From NCBI GenBank assembly GCA_035656655.1, contig DASRSE010000082.1:1-24432 (forward strand): a stretch of 24,432 nucleotides of DNA, written 5' to 3'. Within the stretch, counting starts at the first letter, position 1. Every line of letters starts with the position of its first letter. Under the pieces are notes generated by a model. The model was not told the DNA's origin. It worked only from the letters and a program-made list of their open reading frames with translations, and made no database searches. Below, in pieces: positions 1 to 8,261 of the stretch. The translations under genes were made by a program, and so were the position numbers. The stretch comes from DASRSE01 sp035656655. GTDB lineage: Bacteria > Planctomycetota > Planctomycetia > Pirellulales > DASRSE01.

Positions 1-77
1 GCGCGGCAGCGACGGGCGGGGTTCTCATTGGTGAAGTCCGCCGGTTCGCAACTTCGCGCCTGTTTCCGATGCGCTGG

Positions 78-97
78 ATTCCCGCCTCCGCGGGAAT
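78..97. repeat. Isolated dRS3-like palindrome (ATTCCC-N8-GGGAAT)
   Basis: The 20-bp site reads ATTCCC GCCTCCGC GGGAAT and is flanked by CTGG on the left and GACGAG on the right. These are the same flanks as the right-hand ends of the composite elements near 17.5 kb and 21.5 kb. It appears to be a solitary end of that repeat family. The ATTCCC-N8-GGGAAT form matches the general shape of the neisserial dRS3 repeat, but common descent is not implied. Confidence 0.8.
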
Positions 98-338
98 GAC
101 GAGAATACGGCTCATCATACTGGTGGTTTCCGCCTGCGCGCAATGAGGGCACGACGTCAGCAGCGCCACTTCGAATCGGGAACGAGGAGGACGGCGAAAT
201 GTCCCGCGCGACCCCCTCGAATGGCGAGCCAAATGGCGGAAGCTTTGCCGATTCACCATGACCGGTGCGGCGCGATCCGAGCGGTTTTTGGAAAGACCGG
301 CAAACCCGGTCGAGATTTCAGGCGGTTCCGGTAAATCC

Positions 339-365
339 GGTAATTTTGAATGTTTCCAAATTACC
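339..365. promoter_or_regulatory. Operator-like inverted repeat upstream of the efflux cluster
   Basis: GGTAATTT (339-346) is exactly complementary to AAATTACC (358-365) across an 11-nt spacer. The site is AT-rich within GC-rich surroundings and lies about 130 bp upstream of the outer-membrane factor start at 494. A MarR-type regulator is encoded in the same cluster, so this could be one of its operators. An RNA hairpin in the leader is the main alternative. Confidence 0.35.
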
Positions 366-493
366 AGCCGGGTCGATAGCCACTAAGTAACTTCGCGCGC
401 TGCTCGGAGGGCGATCGGACTTCGTCTTCGACCGAGAACGCCGGCAAAGGATTGCCGCGCGAGCGCGCCCATTCGGACCGGCGGAGGACAGGG

Positions 494-2239
494 ATGTTCC
501 GACTTTCACCGCGGATCGTGGCTGCCTGGGGGCTCTTGCTGGGCCTCTGTGCTTGGGGAGGCTGCACGTCGCCGCAGGAGTATGTCCACAACGGCTTGAA
601 GGTCGGGCCGAACTACACCCCTCCCTGCGGACCGGTCGCCGACCACTGGATCGATGTGGCCGACATGCGGGTTCATCAGCAAACCGATGACATTTCACAT
701 TGGTGGGCCGTCTTCAACGATCCGAAACTGAACGAACTGGTGCTCAACGCGTATCATCAAAACCTCACGCTCCGCGAAGCTGGCTTTCGAATTCTGCAAG
801 CCCGGGCCACGCTCGGCATCGCGCAAGGCAATTTCTGGCCGCAAACGCAAACCGCCAATGGCGGCTACACCCGCATTCGGACATCGGGCGGCGGGGGGTT
901 GTCCGGGGCTTCGTTCGACCGCTTCAACTTTGGTTTCAACTTGGCCTGGGAACTCGATTTCTGGGGCCGCTTTCGCCGCGCGATCGAGTCGGCCGACGAT
1001 GCGCTGGAAGCCTCGGTCGCCGATTATGACGACGTGCTCGTCACGCTGATCGGCGACGTCGCTTCAAACTATGTCACGATTCGCACTGACCAAGAGCGAA
1101 TTCGATTGCTCTCGGCCAACGTCGCCATTCAGCGCGATGTCTATGAAGTCGGCAAGCGCCGCCTGCGCGAAGGCGCCATCGGCGATCTGGACGTGCAGCA
1201 GTCCGAAGCCAACTTGAAACAAACGATGGCCCAGATTCCGGAAACCGAAATCGATCTGCGGCAAGCCAGCAATCGGCTCTGTGTGCTGCTGGGCATCCCG
1301 CCGCGCGATCTGTCCGAGATGCTCGGCGACGGCTCGATTCCGTACACGCCGAACGACGTGGTGGTGGGCATCCCGGCCGATTTGCTTCGTCGCCGTCCGG
1401 ACGTCCGCCGCGCGGAACGCAACGCGGCGGCCCAATGCGAGATGATTGGGATCGCCGAGGCGCAATACTATCCGGCGTTTTCGGTCTTAGGAAATCTCGG
1501 CTGGCAAGCCACCACGTTCTCGGGTCTGTTCCGGAGCGAAGCCTTTAATGGCAGCGTCGGGCCGCAATTCAATTGGGACATCCTCAACTACGGCCGCATC
1601 TTGAACAATGTCCGCCTGCAAGAAGCCCGCTTCCAAGAGTTAGTCGCGAACTTTCAGCAGACGGTCTTGCAAGCGGACGCCGACGTCGAAAACGGCATTA
1701 TTACGTTTTTGCGCGCTCAAGATGCCGCCAAGGATTTGGGCGAAAGCGTAGCGGCTGGCAAAACGGCCCGCGATGTCTCGCTGCAGTTGTATGAAAAGGG
1801 CGAGAAGGGCTTCGACTTCAATCGCTACGCCGTCATCCAACAGAATCTGATTCAGCAAGAAGACGCGTGGGTGCAAGAACGCGGTCAAATCGCCCAAGGC
1901 CTGATTGCCGTCTATCGCGGACTAGGCGGCGGCTGGCAGATCCGCTGCACGCCCGAATCGGCCGACGGCACCATCATCGTCGCGCCCGATCAAGCTGGGG
2001 CGGTTCCGGGCACCGGGCCGGCCGAAGAATTGCCGAAACCGCCGGCCGCTGCCCCCAACGGAGCGCCGGCGGACCTCCTGCCCCCAGGCGCAGCACCCAA
2101 TAGGGCCGGCGCGAAGGAGGGAGCGCCGGGCATGGGCTTGCCGCGCGGCACGACTCCTCCCCCTCCGGACCTGCCTCCGGTAAAGCCGATGGAAACCCTG
2201 CCCAAGCTGACCGACCCCGCCTCCGCCGGGGCCAAATAG
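494..2239 (+). CDS. Outer-membrane efflux factor (TolC/OprM, NodT-type)
   Basis: This is the outer-membrane channel subunit of a tripartite efflux pump, 581 aa. I chose the ATG at 494 because GGAGG (483-487) sits 6 nt upstream and the protein then begins with a signal peptide ending in a lipoprotein-like GGC (Cys24). A longer frame opens at 452. Two outer-membrane-efflux repeats follow. The family hallmarks are seen: ELDFWGRFRRA, the central LLRRRPDVRRAER segment that opens the second repeat, and the long helical stretches of the periplasmic barrel. After about residue 485 there is a roughly 95-residue Pro/Ala/Gly-rich tail that is not part of the usual fold. The MarR, MacA-like and MacB-like genes follow on the same strand, so it is probably the outer partner of that pump. 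The substrate cannot be read from the sequence. Confidence 0.93.
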   Translation: MFRLSPRIVAAWGLLLGLCAWGGCTSPQEYVHNGLKVGPNYTPPCGPVADHWIDVADMRVHQQTDDISHWWAVFNDPKLNELVLNAYHQNLTLREAGFRILQARATLGIAQGNFWPQTQTANGGYTRIRTSGGGGLSGASFDRFNFGFNLAWELDFWGRFRRAIESADDALEASVADYDDVLVTLIGDVASNYVTIRTDQERIRLLSANVAIQRDVYEVGKRRLREGAIGDLDVQQSEANLKQTMAQIPETEIDLRQASNRLCVLLGIPPRDLSEMLGDGSIPYTPNDVVVGIPADLLRRRPDVRRAERNAAAQCEMIGIAEAQYYPAFSVLGNLGWQATTFSGLFRSEAFNGSVGPQFNWDILNYGRILNNVRLQEARFQELVANFQQTVLQADADVENGIITFLRAQDAAKDLGESVAAGKTARDVSLQLYEKGEKGFDFNRYAVIQQNLIQQEDAWVQERGQIAQGLIAVYRGLGGGWQIRCTPESADGTIIVAPDQAGAVPGTGPAEELPKPPAAAPNGAPADLLPPGAAPNRAGAKEGAPGMGLPRGTTPPPPDLPPVKPMETLPKLTDPASAGAK

Positions 2240-2451
2240 GCTCCGTCTCCGACCCCTTCAGCCGAACGTAAGTTCCTTCTCTCCCTTCTGTTCAGGCTGG
2301 CATCCGCCCCGGGATTCCGCATTGTGCTGGAATGACCGAAATGGCCCGCGCTGCGCGGCGGTCGATCGGCGGCGGAGGAGCGAGACGGGCCATAATGCCC
2401 CGCTGGGCCGGCGTTTTGGCCGACTGGACTTTCCCTCGCTGGCGATTCGCG

Positions 2452-2487
2452 TATAATCCATGAAGCTATATAATTAATTCACATTAA
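2452..2487 (+). promoter_or_regulatory. Candidate promoter and MarR-type operator of the regulator gene
   Basis: Two TATAAT hexamers (2452-2457 and 2469-2474) occur in an AT-rich patch within GC-rich DNA. The second abuts TTAAT-TCAC-ATTAA (2474-2487), a perfect 5-bp inverted repeat with a 4-nt spacer. Short AT-rich palindromes overlapping the -10 region are typical of autoregulated MarR genes. No good -35 hexamer was found at 16-18 bp from either box, so the exact promoter is uncertain. Confidence 0.4.
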
Positions 2488-2558
2488 GCAATTGCCTGGG
2501 CCGGCCGGGCGATTGGCCGCGTGAAAAAAGCTTGGCCTCCGCCGCCAAAATTCCTATC

Positions 2559-3023
2559 ATGGATCAAACCTGCCTGAACGATCACGCCGAAGCGATCGCG
2601 AATCTCCTGCCTCAGTTGACGCGCCAGTTGTTCGTGGCCGACGATCCCATGTCCGCGAAGTTGCCGGTGGCGCAACTCCGAGTCTGCGGGATTTTGTTTG
2701 CCGGTCCGCGGTCGATGTCGGCCTTAGCCCGAGAACTGTCCGTTTCGCTCAGCGCGATGACCCAGATCGCCGATCGGTTGGAGCGAGCCCGGCTGGTGAA
2801 GCGGGTCACGGTGGGAGCTGACCGCCGCGTCCGCTGCTTGCAGCTTACCGCGCGCGGAGAAAAGCTCATGGCGCGGCGGCAAGGTGTGCTGGTGGCAAGG
2901 GTCTCGCAAGTGCTTGAACAGATTCCCGCGCCCGACCAACCGCAAGTGCTCAGTTCGCTGCAAGCCTTAATGGACGGCTGTGCGGCGGCCAATCAGCGCG
3001 AGCTGGCGACGCGGCTTGGTTGA
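2559..3023 (+). CDS. MarR-family transcriptional regulator
   Basis: This is a 154-aa winged-helix DNA-binding protein, the usual length for MarR. The core is visible: an N-terminal dimerisation helix, the helix-turn-helix around SALARELSVSLSAMTQIADR, and the wing with the family pattern GADRRVRCLQLTARG. A C-terminal helix pair follows. The ATG at 2559 lacks a clear ribosome site, and a TTG at 2532 would add nine residues. The gene lies between the outer-membrane factor and the MacA/MacB genes on the same strand, so it most likely controls the pump, including its own promoter with the TTAAT/ATTAA palindrome. MarR proteins often respond to phenolic or oxidising compounds, but no ligand can be inferred here. 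Confidence 0.88.
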   Translation: MDQTCLNDHAEAIANLLPQLTRQLFVADDPMSAKLPVAQLRVCGILFAGPRSMSALARELSVSLSAMTQIADRLERARLVKRVTVGADRRVRCLQLTARGEKLMARRQGVLVARVSQVLEQIPAPDQPQVLSSLQALMDGCAAANQRELATRLG

Positions 3024-3074
3024 ACGCGCGCTGGCAGGCTGCCCTTTCGATTTTTGTTCCGATTCGACTATGTT

Positions 3075-3100
3075 CCGAGGGGGGTCTCCGCGGTTTTTTT
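3075..3100 (+). terminator. Weak intrinsic-terminator-like hairpin after the MarR gene
   Basis: CCGAGG (3075-3080) can pair with CCGCGG (3088-3093) with one mismatch across a 7-nt loop, followed directly by seven T (3094-3100). It lies 52 bp beyond the MarR stop and 61 bp before the MacA-like start. It could separate regulator and pump transcription or act as an attenuator. The stem is short, so this is tentative. Confidence 0.3.
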
Positions 3101-3161
3101 CGTTGATGGTTTCGTGTGCTGCGGTTTTCTTTCGACGCCTTTTTTCGCCCTCTGATCTGCC

Positions 3162-4508
3162 ATGAAAACGATTCTTACTTTTGTCGCCATCGGCGCGATC
3201 GCGCTGGGGGGCTGGCTGTATTATCGCAATCAAGAGTATTCGCACTCGAAGCTCACGTATCGGACGATCGCCGTCAAAAAAGCGGACTTGATGCCGACGA
3301 TATCGACGACCGGCGTCTTGCAGCCCGAAGAGGTGATCGACGTCGGCGCGCAGGTAGTCGGGCGGATCAAGAACTTCGGCCTCGATCCGACCGATCCGGC
3401 GAAAAAGCTGTTGATCGATTTTGGCTCGACCGTGCACGAAGGGACGGAGTTGGCCTACATCGACGACGAAGTCTATCAGGCTCAAAAAGACCAGGCGCAG
3501 GCGGCGCTCGATCATGCCAATGCGGATCTGTTGCAGCAGCAGGCCAAACTCGACCAGTCCGAACTCGATTTGAAGCGGTCGCAAAGTCTGGTGAAGCTGC
3601 AAACGATTCCCGGCAGCGATCGGCCGATCAAAGGCATCGCCGACGCCGATTATGAAACGTCGGTCATGAACGAGAAAACGGCCAAGGCCAATGTCGCCCT
3701 GTCGCAGGCGACGATTGCCCAGGCCAAAGCCAGTTTGAAACTGGCGACGGTCAACCTCGACTACACCGTCATTCGCTCGCCTGTCGAAGGGGTGATCATC
3801 GATCGCCGCGTGAACATCGGCCAGACCGTGGTTGCCAGCTTGAACGCCCCGAGCTTGTTTTTGATTGCCAAGGATCTGCGGCGGATGCAGGTTTGGGCGT
3901 CGGTGAACGAAGCGGATCTGGGCCGCATCAAGGTCGGCATGCCGGCGCGGTTCATGGTCGACGCCTTTCCGACCGAAGTCTTTCGCGGCAAGGTGATCCA
4001 AATTCGCGACAACGCGAGCATGACGCAAAACGTCGTGACCTACACCGTCATTATTGAAACCGACAATTCAAATCTCCGCTTGCGCCCGTATTTCACAGCC
4101 AACTTGCAGTTCGAGGTCGAAAACAAAAAGGGCGTGCTGGTGGTTCCTACCGCCGCGCTCCGCTGGAAGCCGAAGCCGAACCAAGTGGCCGAAGAATATC
4201 GCGAAGCGTTTGTCGCGGAAAAAGAGGCCGCTCGCAAAGCGGAATCGGACGCGGCCGATCCGCAGCCGAAAAAACCGCTCGAGGGCCGTTCCGATCTCGG
4301 TCGGCTGTGGCTCGCCCAAGGCGAGTTCGTTCGGCCCATTCAAGTTCACGAAGGAGTCAGCGACGGCGTCAACACCGAGGTCTCCGGAGCTGAAATCAAG
4401 GAGGGCCTCGAGGTGGTTATCGGCGAAGCGCACAACAATGGCCCCGGCGGAGACGATACGACCAATCCCTTCGCTCCGAAATTCAATTTCGGCAAAAAGA
4501 AAAAGTGA
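3162..4508 (+). CDS. macA: MacA-like periplasmic adaptor (HlyD/RND-type membrane fusion protein)
   Basis: This is a 448-aa membrane fusion protein that should link the inner-membrane ABC transporter to the outer-membrane channel. Residues 5-20 form a single N-terminal membrane anchor. They are followed by the first half of the lipoyl domain (ISTTGVLQPEEVIDVGAQVVGRI), a long alpha-helical hairpin at about residues 105-190 rich in Gln, Ala and Leu, and the second lipoyl half (YTVIRSPVEGVIIDRRVNIGQTV written as two parts: YTVIRSPVEGVI and DRRVNIGQTV). The beta-barrel and membrane-proximal domains come next. A charged segment at about 345-375 interrupts the membrane-proximal part. No Shine-Dalgarno site precedes the ATG. 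The MacB-like gene starts 24 bp after the stop, which indicates co-transcription. Confidence 0.92.
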   Translation: MKTILTFVAIGAIALGGWLYYRNQEYSHSKLTYRTIAVKKADLMPTISTTGVLQPEEVIDVGAQVVGRIKNFGLDPTDPAKKLLIDFGSTVHEGTELAYIDDEVYQAQKDQAQAALDHANADLLQQQAKLDQSELDLKRSQSLVKLQTIPGSDRPIKGIADADYETSVMNEKTAKANVALSQATIAQAKASLKLATVNLDYTVIRSPVEGVIIDRRVNIGQTVVASLNAPSLFLIAKDLRRMQVWASVNEADLGRIKVGMPARFMVDAFPTEVFRGKVIQIRDNASMTQNVVTYTVIIETDNSNLRLRPYFTANLQFEVENKKGVLVVPTAALRWKPKPNQVAEEYREAFVAEKEAARKAESDAADPQPKKPLEGRSDLGRLWLAQGEFVRPIQVHEGVSDGVNTEVSGAEIKEGLEVVIGEAHNNGPGGDDTTNPFAPKFNFGKKKK

Positions 4509-4532
4509 TGCAGCCTCACGGCGGACCTACCG

Positions 4533-7058
4533 ATGGAACTCATTCGCATCCACAACCTGTATAAGACCTATCACCTCGGCGAAGTCGACGTGCCGGTGCT
4601 GCGCGGAATCTCGCTCACCATCCACCACGGCGAAATGGTCGCCTTGATGGGCGCGTCCGGGTCGGGCAAGACCACGCTGATGAACATTCTCGGCTGTCTC
4701 GACCGCCCCAGTTCCGGCGAATTTTGGCTCGATGGCGAAGAAATGAGCCAGCTCACGCCCGATGAACGCGCCTTGGTCCGCACCAACAAGCTCGGCTTCG
4801 TGTTCCAGAGCTTCAACTTGCTTGCCCGCACGTCGGCGATCCAAAACGTCATCATGCCGCTCGACTATGCGCCGAAATGGCCCTCGCACGCCGAGTCGCG
4901 GCGGCTGGCCAAATCGCTGCTCAAGCGAGTTGGGCTCGGCGAACGCCTGGACCACGAACCGTCCCAGATGTCGGGCGGCCAACAACAACGCGTCGCCATT
5001 GCGCGCTCGCTCGTGAACAAACCTGCCTTGGTGCTGGCCGATGAGCCGACTGGAAATCTCGACTCGAAAACGAGCATCGAAATCTTGCAGATGTTTCGCG
5101 AGTTGAACGCCGAGGGAATCACGGTCATCCTCGTGACCCACGATCCCAAGGTCGCGACCTATGCCGATCGCGTCATTCGCATCAAAGACGGCCAGGTCGA
5201 AAGCGACGGCGCGCCCGAAACGCGGGCCCCAGGCATCGTCCCGCCGTCGAACGGCGCCAGCGCAACCAACGGCCATTATGAAGTCCGTGGCCACGACGAA
5301 GTTCGTGATCGCCTTGATGCAAACGGCCATTCGGAACACGGAGGCGACCCGGGCGTCAACGGTGCGCAGCCGGCCGTCTCCCAGGCGAATGGCGCAGTGG
5401 CCCAGGCCAATGGCGCGATGGCCCAGGCGAACGGCGCGGTCTCCCATCGCCCAGGGGCGTATGAACCTGGCGGCGAGCCGCTTCACGAGGAGTTGGCGGT
5501 CGCGGCCGGCGTCCCCCACGGCACCGCGGTCTTAGCACACGGCGAAGCGCTCGCCGCGGGCGGCGCGGTAGCGGCCCGCGATCGCACCGCGCTGGCCACG
5601 GCACATGCCGCCGCCCCCAAGATTGGAGAGCCGGTCGGAATTTATGGGGAGGCCGATGCCGAACCGAGCGGCGGGGTGAATCTGTTTGGCCTTTTGCCGC
5701 CCACTTTTCGGACCGCCTTGAATGCCTTGCGGCGCAACAAAATGCGCTCGTTGCTGACGGCGCTGGGGGTGATTATCGGCGTCGGCGCGGTGATCGCGAT
5801 GGTGGAAATTGGCCAAGGGTCCAAGAACGCCATCCAAAAATCGATCGCCAGCATGGGGGCCAACATGCTCCTCATTCAGCCAGAAGCCGCTTCAAACAAT
5901 GGCGTCAGCCAAGGGGTCGGCACGGCCGTCTCGCTCACGCCGCAGGACGCCGATGAGATTCTGGCGCAGTGTCCCGCCGTGGCCGAGGTGGCGCCGATTG
6001 TCCGCACCCGCGTGCAATTGGTCTATTCCAATCGCAATTGGTCGCCCCTCTATGTGTATGGCACGACTCCGTCGTTCTTGAATATCCGCGACTGGGCCGA
6101 TTTGGACGAAGGGGCTATGTTTACCGATACCGACGTCAAGAAAGTCGCCCAGGTTTGCGTCATTGGCCAAACGATCAAGCGCGGCCTGTTTCAGGGCGAA
6201 TCGCCCGTCGGCAAAGAGATTCGGATTCATAACACTCCGTTCAAAGTGATTGGCGTGCTGAGCCGCAAGGGGGCGAACGGTTTCGGTTCGGATCAGGACG
6301 ATGTCGTGATCGCGCCTTGGACGACGATCAAATTTCGCGTGAGCGGACTGACGCTCTCCAACACGAATCAAAGCTCCGCCGCGGCGGCGGCCAGCGATGC
6401 GGTGAATACGCTCAGCAACCTCTATCCGCAGGCTCCGCAACTGTATCCGACGGTGTCGACCACCGAGGCCGCCGATCGGCCGCGGGCGGTTCACTTCGCC
6501 AATGTCGATCAGGTGGTGGCCAGCGCGGTCTCGGCCGCAGAAATCCCCGACGCCACGGATCAAATTACCGACCTGATGCGCGATCGCCACCATATCGGGC
6601 CGGGCCGAGATGACGATTTCAATATCCGCGACATGACCGAAATCACCAAGACGCTCGAATCCACCTCCGTGCTAATGGGCGGGCTGCTGTTGGTCGTGGC
6701 GCTCATTTCGCTGGTGGTCGGCGGAGTCGGCATCATGAATATCATGCTCGTCTCCGTGACGGAGCGAACCCGCGAAATTGGCTTGCGGATGGCCGTAGGC
6801 GCCCGCGCCTATCACATCCTCCGCCAGTTTTTGGTCGAGGCGGTGGTGCTCTGTTTGCTCGGCGGGGCGGTCGGCATCTTGCTCGGCCGCGGCTCGTCAG
6901 CGATGGTTCGGTATTTTATGAAATGGCCGACCGAACCGTCGATTCCCGCCATTATCGGAGCCGTCGCCGTGTCGGCGACGGTCGGGGTGGTGTTCGGCTT
7001 CTATCCGGCCTGGAAGGCCTCGCGGCTCGATCCGATCGAAGCGCTGCGGTACGAGTAA
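4533..7058 (+). CDS. macB: MacB-like ABC exporter (ATPase fused to FtsX-type permease)
   Basis: This 841-aa protein carries ATPase and permease in one chain, as MacB does, but is nearly 200 residues longer than the usual length of about 650. The nucleotide-binding domain is complete: Walker A GASGSGKTT (40-48), Q-loop Gln92, signature MSGGQ (146-150), Walker B LVLADEPTG with Asp170/Glu171, and His203. Residues of about 226-385 form a low-complexity Gly/Ala/Asn/His-rich linker with three tandem copies of a heptapeptide (SQANGAV-like, 283-303). The first membrane span follows at about 407-425, then the MacB periplasmic domain, and three C-terminal spans including the EIGLRMAVGAR loop. It should use ATP to drive export through the neighbouring adaptor and channel. 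The linker is the odd feature; the catalytic residues are intact. Confidence 0.94.
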   Translation: MELIRIHNLYKTYHLGEVDVPVLRGISLTIHHGEMVALMGASGSGKTTLMNILGCLDRPSSGEFWLDGEEMSQLTPDERALVRTNKLGFVFQSFNLLARTSAIQNVIMPLDYAPKWPSHAESRRLAKSLLKRVGLGERLDHEPSQMSGGQQQRVAIARSLVNKPALVLADEPTGNLDSKTSIEILQMFRELNAEGITVILVTHDPKVATYADRVIRIKDGQVESDGAPETRAPGIVPPSNGASATNGHYEVRGHDEVRDRLDANGHSEHGGDPGVNGAQPAVSQANGAVAQANGAMAQANGAVSHRPGAYEPGGEPLHEELAVAAGVPHGTAVLAHGEALAAGGAVAARDRTALATAHAAAPKIGEPVGIYGEADAEPSGGVNLFGLLPPTFRTALNALRRNKMRSLLTALGVIIGVGAVIAMVEIGQGSKNAIQKSIASMGANMLLIQPEAASNNGVSQGVGTAVSLTPQDADEILAQCPAVAEVAPIVRTRVQLVYSNRNWSPLYVYGTTPSFLNIRDWADLDEGAMFTDTDVKKVAQVCVIGQTIKRGLFQGESPVGKEIRIHNTPFKVIGVLSRKGANGFGSDQDDVVIAPWTTIKFRVSGLTLSNTNQSSAAAAASDAVNTLSNLYPQAPQLYPTVSTTEAADRPRAVHFANVDQVVASAVSAAEIPDATDQITDLMRDRHHIGPGRDDDFNIRDMTEITKTLESTSVLMGGLLLVVALISLVVGGVGIMNIMLVSVTERTREIGLRMAVGARAYHILRQFLVEAVVLCLLGGAVGILLGRGSSAMVRYFMKWPTEPSIPAIIGAVAVSATVGVVFGFYPAWKASRLDPIEALRYE
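5379..5441 (+). repeat. 21-bp coding tandem repeat in the macB linker
   Basis: Three consecutive 21-bp units encode SQANGAV, AQANGAM and AQANGAV. The nucleotide copies differ mainly at third positions. The repeat sits in the low-complexity linker between ATPase and permease and keeps the reading frame. Confidence 0.85.
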
Positions 7059-7308
7059 GGCCAGGGGCGGCAGATCTCCCTTGCTTCCGCATGCCGCGGT
7101 GCGTCTCGACACGCGGCGGTTCGAGGGCAACGGCTACCGGCGGCGTCGCGGCCCTCGCGCACGGCCGGTCGGAACTTTTTGGACCGCTGACAAAACCGCG
7201 CCGATTTGCTCCAATGGCCGGCGCGCGGCCTGCGTCGCGCCGGCCGCTTGCCTGGGCCGCTTTGAACTGACTGCGGTTGGCGACTCAACGAGCGAGGGAG
7301 CGGTCTGC

Positions 7309-7845
7309 ATGGGGAATTTTCTGCATTGGGCTCCCGTGACTCTGTTCGCCGACGGCGAAGTCCATCATCAAGGATTGTGGCCCACCGATATTGAGTGGTG
7401 GCAGTTTCCCATTCGGGCCGTCGTCGTCTACATCTTCTTGTTGATGTTGCTGCGGCTGACAGGCAAGCGCCAAGTCGGCCAGCTTTCGCCGTTCGATCTG
7501 GTGCTGCTCTTGGTCTTGAGCAACGCCGTGCAAAACTCGATGAACGGCGGCGACAACAGCATTACTGGCGGCCTGATCTTGGCCGTATCGCTGGTCGCGT
7601 TGAATTATCTCGTGAGCTATCTGACGTTTCGCAGCAAGCGCCTGGAAGCGCTGATTGAAGGGCGGCCGGTCATCTTGATCCACAACGGCAAGGTGGATCA
7701 CGCGGCCATGCAACAAGTGCAGATGACGCTGCACGAATTGGAGGCCTCGCTGCGCAATTCAGGCTGTGCCGGCCCGCATGAAGTTCGCTTTGCCGTGCTC
7801 GAAAACAACGGCAGCGTGTCGGTCATTCCGCGCGACAAAAAATAG
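7309..7845 (+). CDS. DUF421 (YetF-like) membrane protein
   Basis: This is a 178-aa integral membrane protein of the DUF421 family. I placed the start at the ATG at 7309 because GAGGGAG (7294-7300) lies 8 nt upstream; the frame stays open to 7081, but that extension is Arg-rich and unlike the family. Hydrophobic segments cover about residues 36-52, 65-80 and 88-105. They contain the family signature LLRLTGKRQVGQLSPFDLV. A soluble C-terminal part begins RPVILIHNGKVDHAAMQ and is typical of the family. The biochemical function of DUF421 proteins is not established. The 250 bp between macB and this gene hold nothing recognisable, so it is probably a separate unit. Confidence 0.88.
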   Translation: MGNFLHWAPVTLFADGEVHHQGLWPTDIEWWQFPIRAVVVYIFLLMLLRLTGKRQVGQLSPFDLVLLLVLSNAVQNSMNGGDNSITGGLILAVSLVALNYLVSYLTFRSKRLEALIEGRPVILIHNGKVDHAAMQQVQMTLHELEASLRNSGCAGPHEVRFAVLENNGSVSVIPRDKK

Positions 7846-7872
7846 CCGCCTGGGGGAGTATTCACCAAGCGG

Positions 7873-8073
7873 TTAGGAGCGGACCAATTGGCGCTCGCGC
7901 AGTTGTTGTTCCCAATAAGAATATTGGGGGTCGCCGACGCGGAAGGCGAAGACGGCGTCCGGCAAGGTGCGGCCGTTCACGGGCTGCGAGCGCACGCGGA
8001 CGAGAACCGCCCCATCTTGGCGCAATTCGAGTTCGCACGTATCCGGAGGGGTGTGCATTTCGCCGTTAGCCAT
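7873..8073 (-). CDS. Small hypothetical protein
   Basis: This is a 66-aa protein on the minus strand, ending 27 bp from the convergent DUF421 gene. The ATG at 8071-8073 was chosen because the sequence from there looks protein-like, with alternating beta-type segments (CELELRQDGAVLVRVRSQ) and a C-terminal FRVGDPQYSYWEQQLRERQ. The open frame continues upstream to 8511, but that part is antisense to tgt and looks non-coding. No signal peptide, membrane span or known motif is seen, and there is no clear ribosome site. It lies 188 bp downstream of tgt on the same strand and might share its transcript. Confidence 0.6.
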   Translation of the reverse strand: MANGEMHTPPDTCELELRQDGAVLVRVRSQPVNGRTLPDAVFAFRVGDPQYSYWEQQLRERQLVRS

Positions 8074-8192
8074 AGTTTTCGAGTGATCTGCAACCGTGCA
8101 GCCGACCCTGAGGGCTGCATTGGGCTTTATGTCCTGATTCTCGCCGAACCCGCTAAACAATTCTAGGCCAACTCCGCCGCGTTTTTTCATCG

Positions 8193-8215
8193 TTTTTGCA
8201 AAGAATTCGCAAAAA
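8193..8215. other. AT-rich hairpin between tgt and the small gene
   Basis: TTTTTGC (8193-8199) is exactly complementary to GCAAAAA (8209-8215) around a 9-nt loop. Runs of A and T lie on both sides within GC-rich DNA. It lies about 47 bp downstream of the tgt stop on the minus strand. It could end tgt transcription or form part of the promoter of the small gene; the sequence does not decide. Confidence 0.35.
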
Positions 8216-8261
8216 ATTCTGAAAATCGCCGTTGGCCTGCGTGTCGCGCGCTGGCCATCTG

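Larger units (their letters stand above)
1..493. other. Gene-free leader upstream of the efflux cluster
   Basis: I find no convincing gene here; the short reading frames have no recognisable domain. The stretch holds one isolated ATTCCC-N8-GGGAAT palindrome (78-97), a small perfect hairpin (GACCGG-CAAAC-CCGGTC, 295-311), a doubled CCGGTAA motif (329-335 and 338-344) and an 8-bp inverted repeat (339-365). The last three lie 130-200 bp before the start of the outer-membrane factor gene, so they are probably part of its promoter or leader. That is inferred from position only. Confidence 0.5.

Noticed and set aside
2967..4028. Minus-strand 353-aa open frame opposite macA
   Set aside because: It is antisense to clear MacA motifs, has a biased Arg/His composition and no recognisable domain.
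4527..5519. Minus-strand 330-aa open frame opposite macB
   Set aside because: It is antisense to the intact ATPase motifs. Its repeats simply mirror the macB linker repeat.
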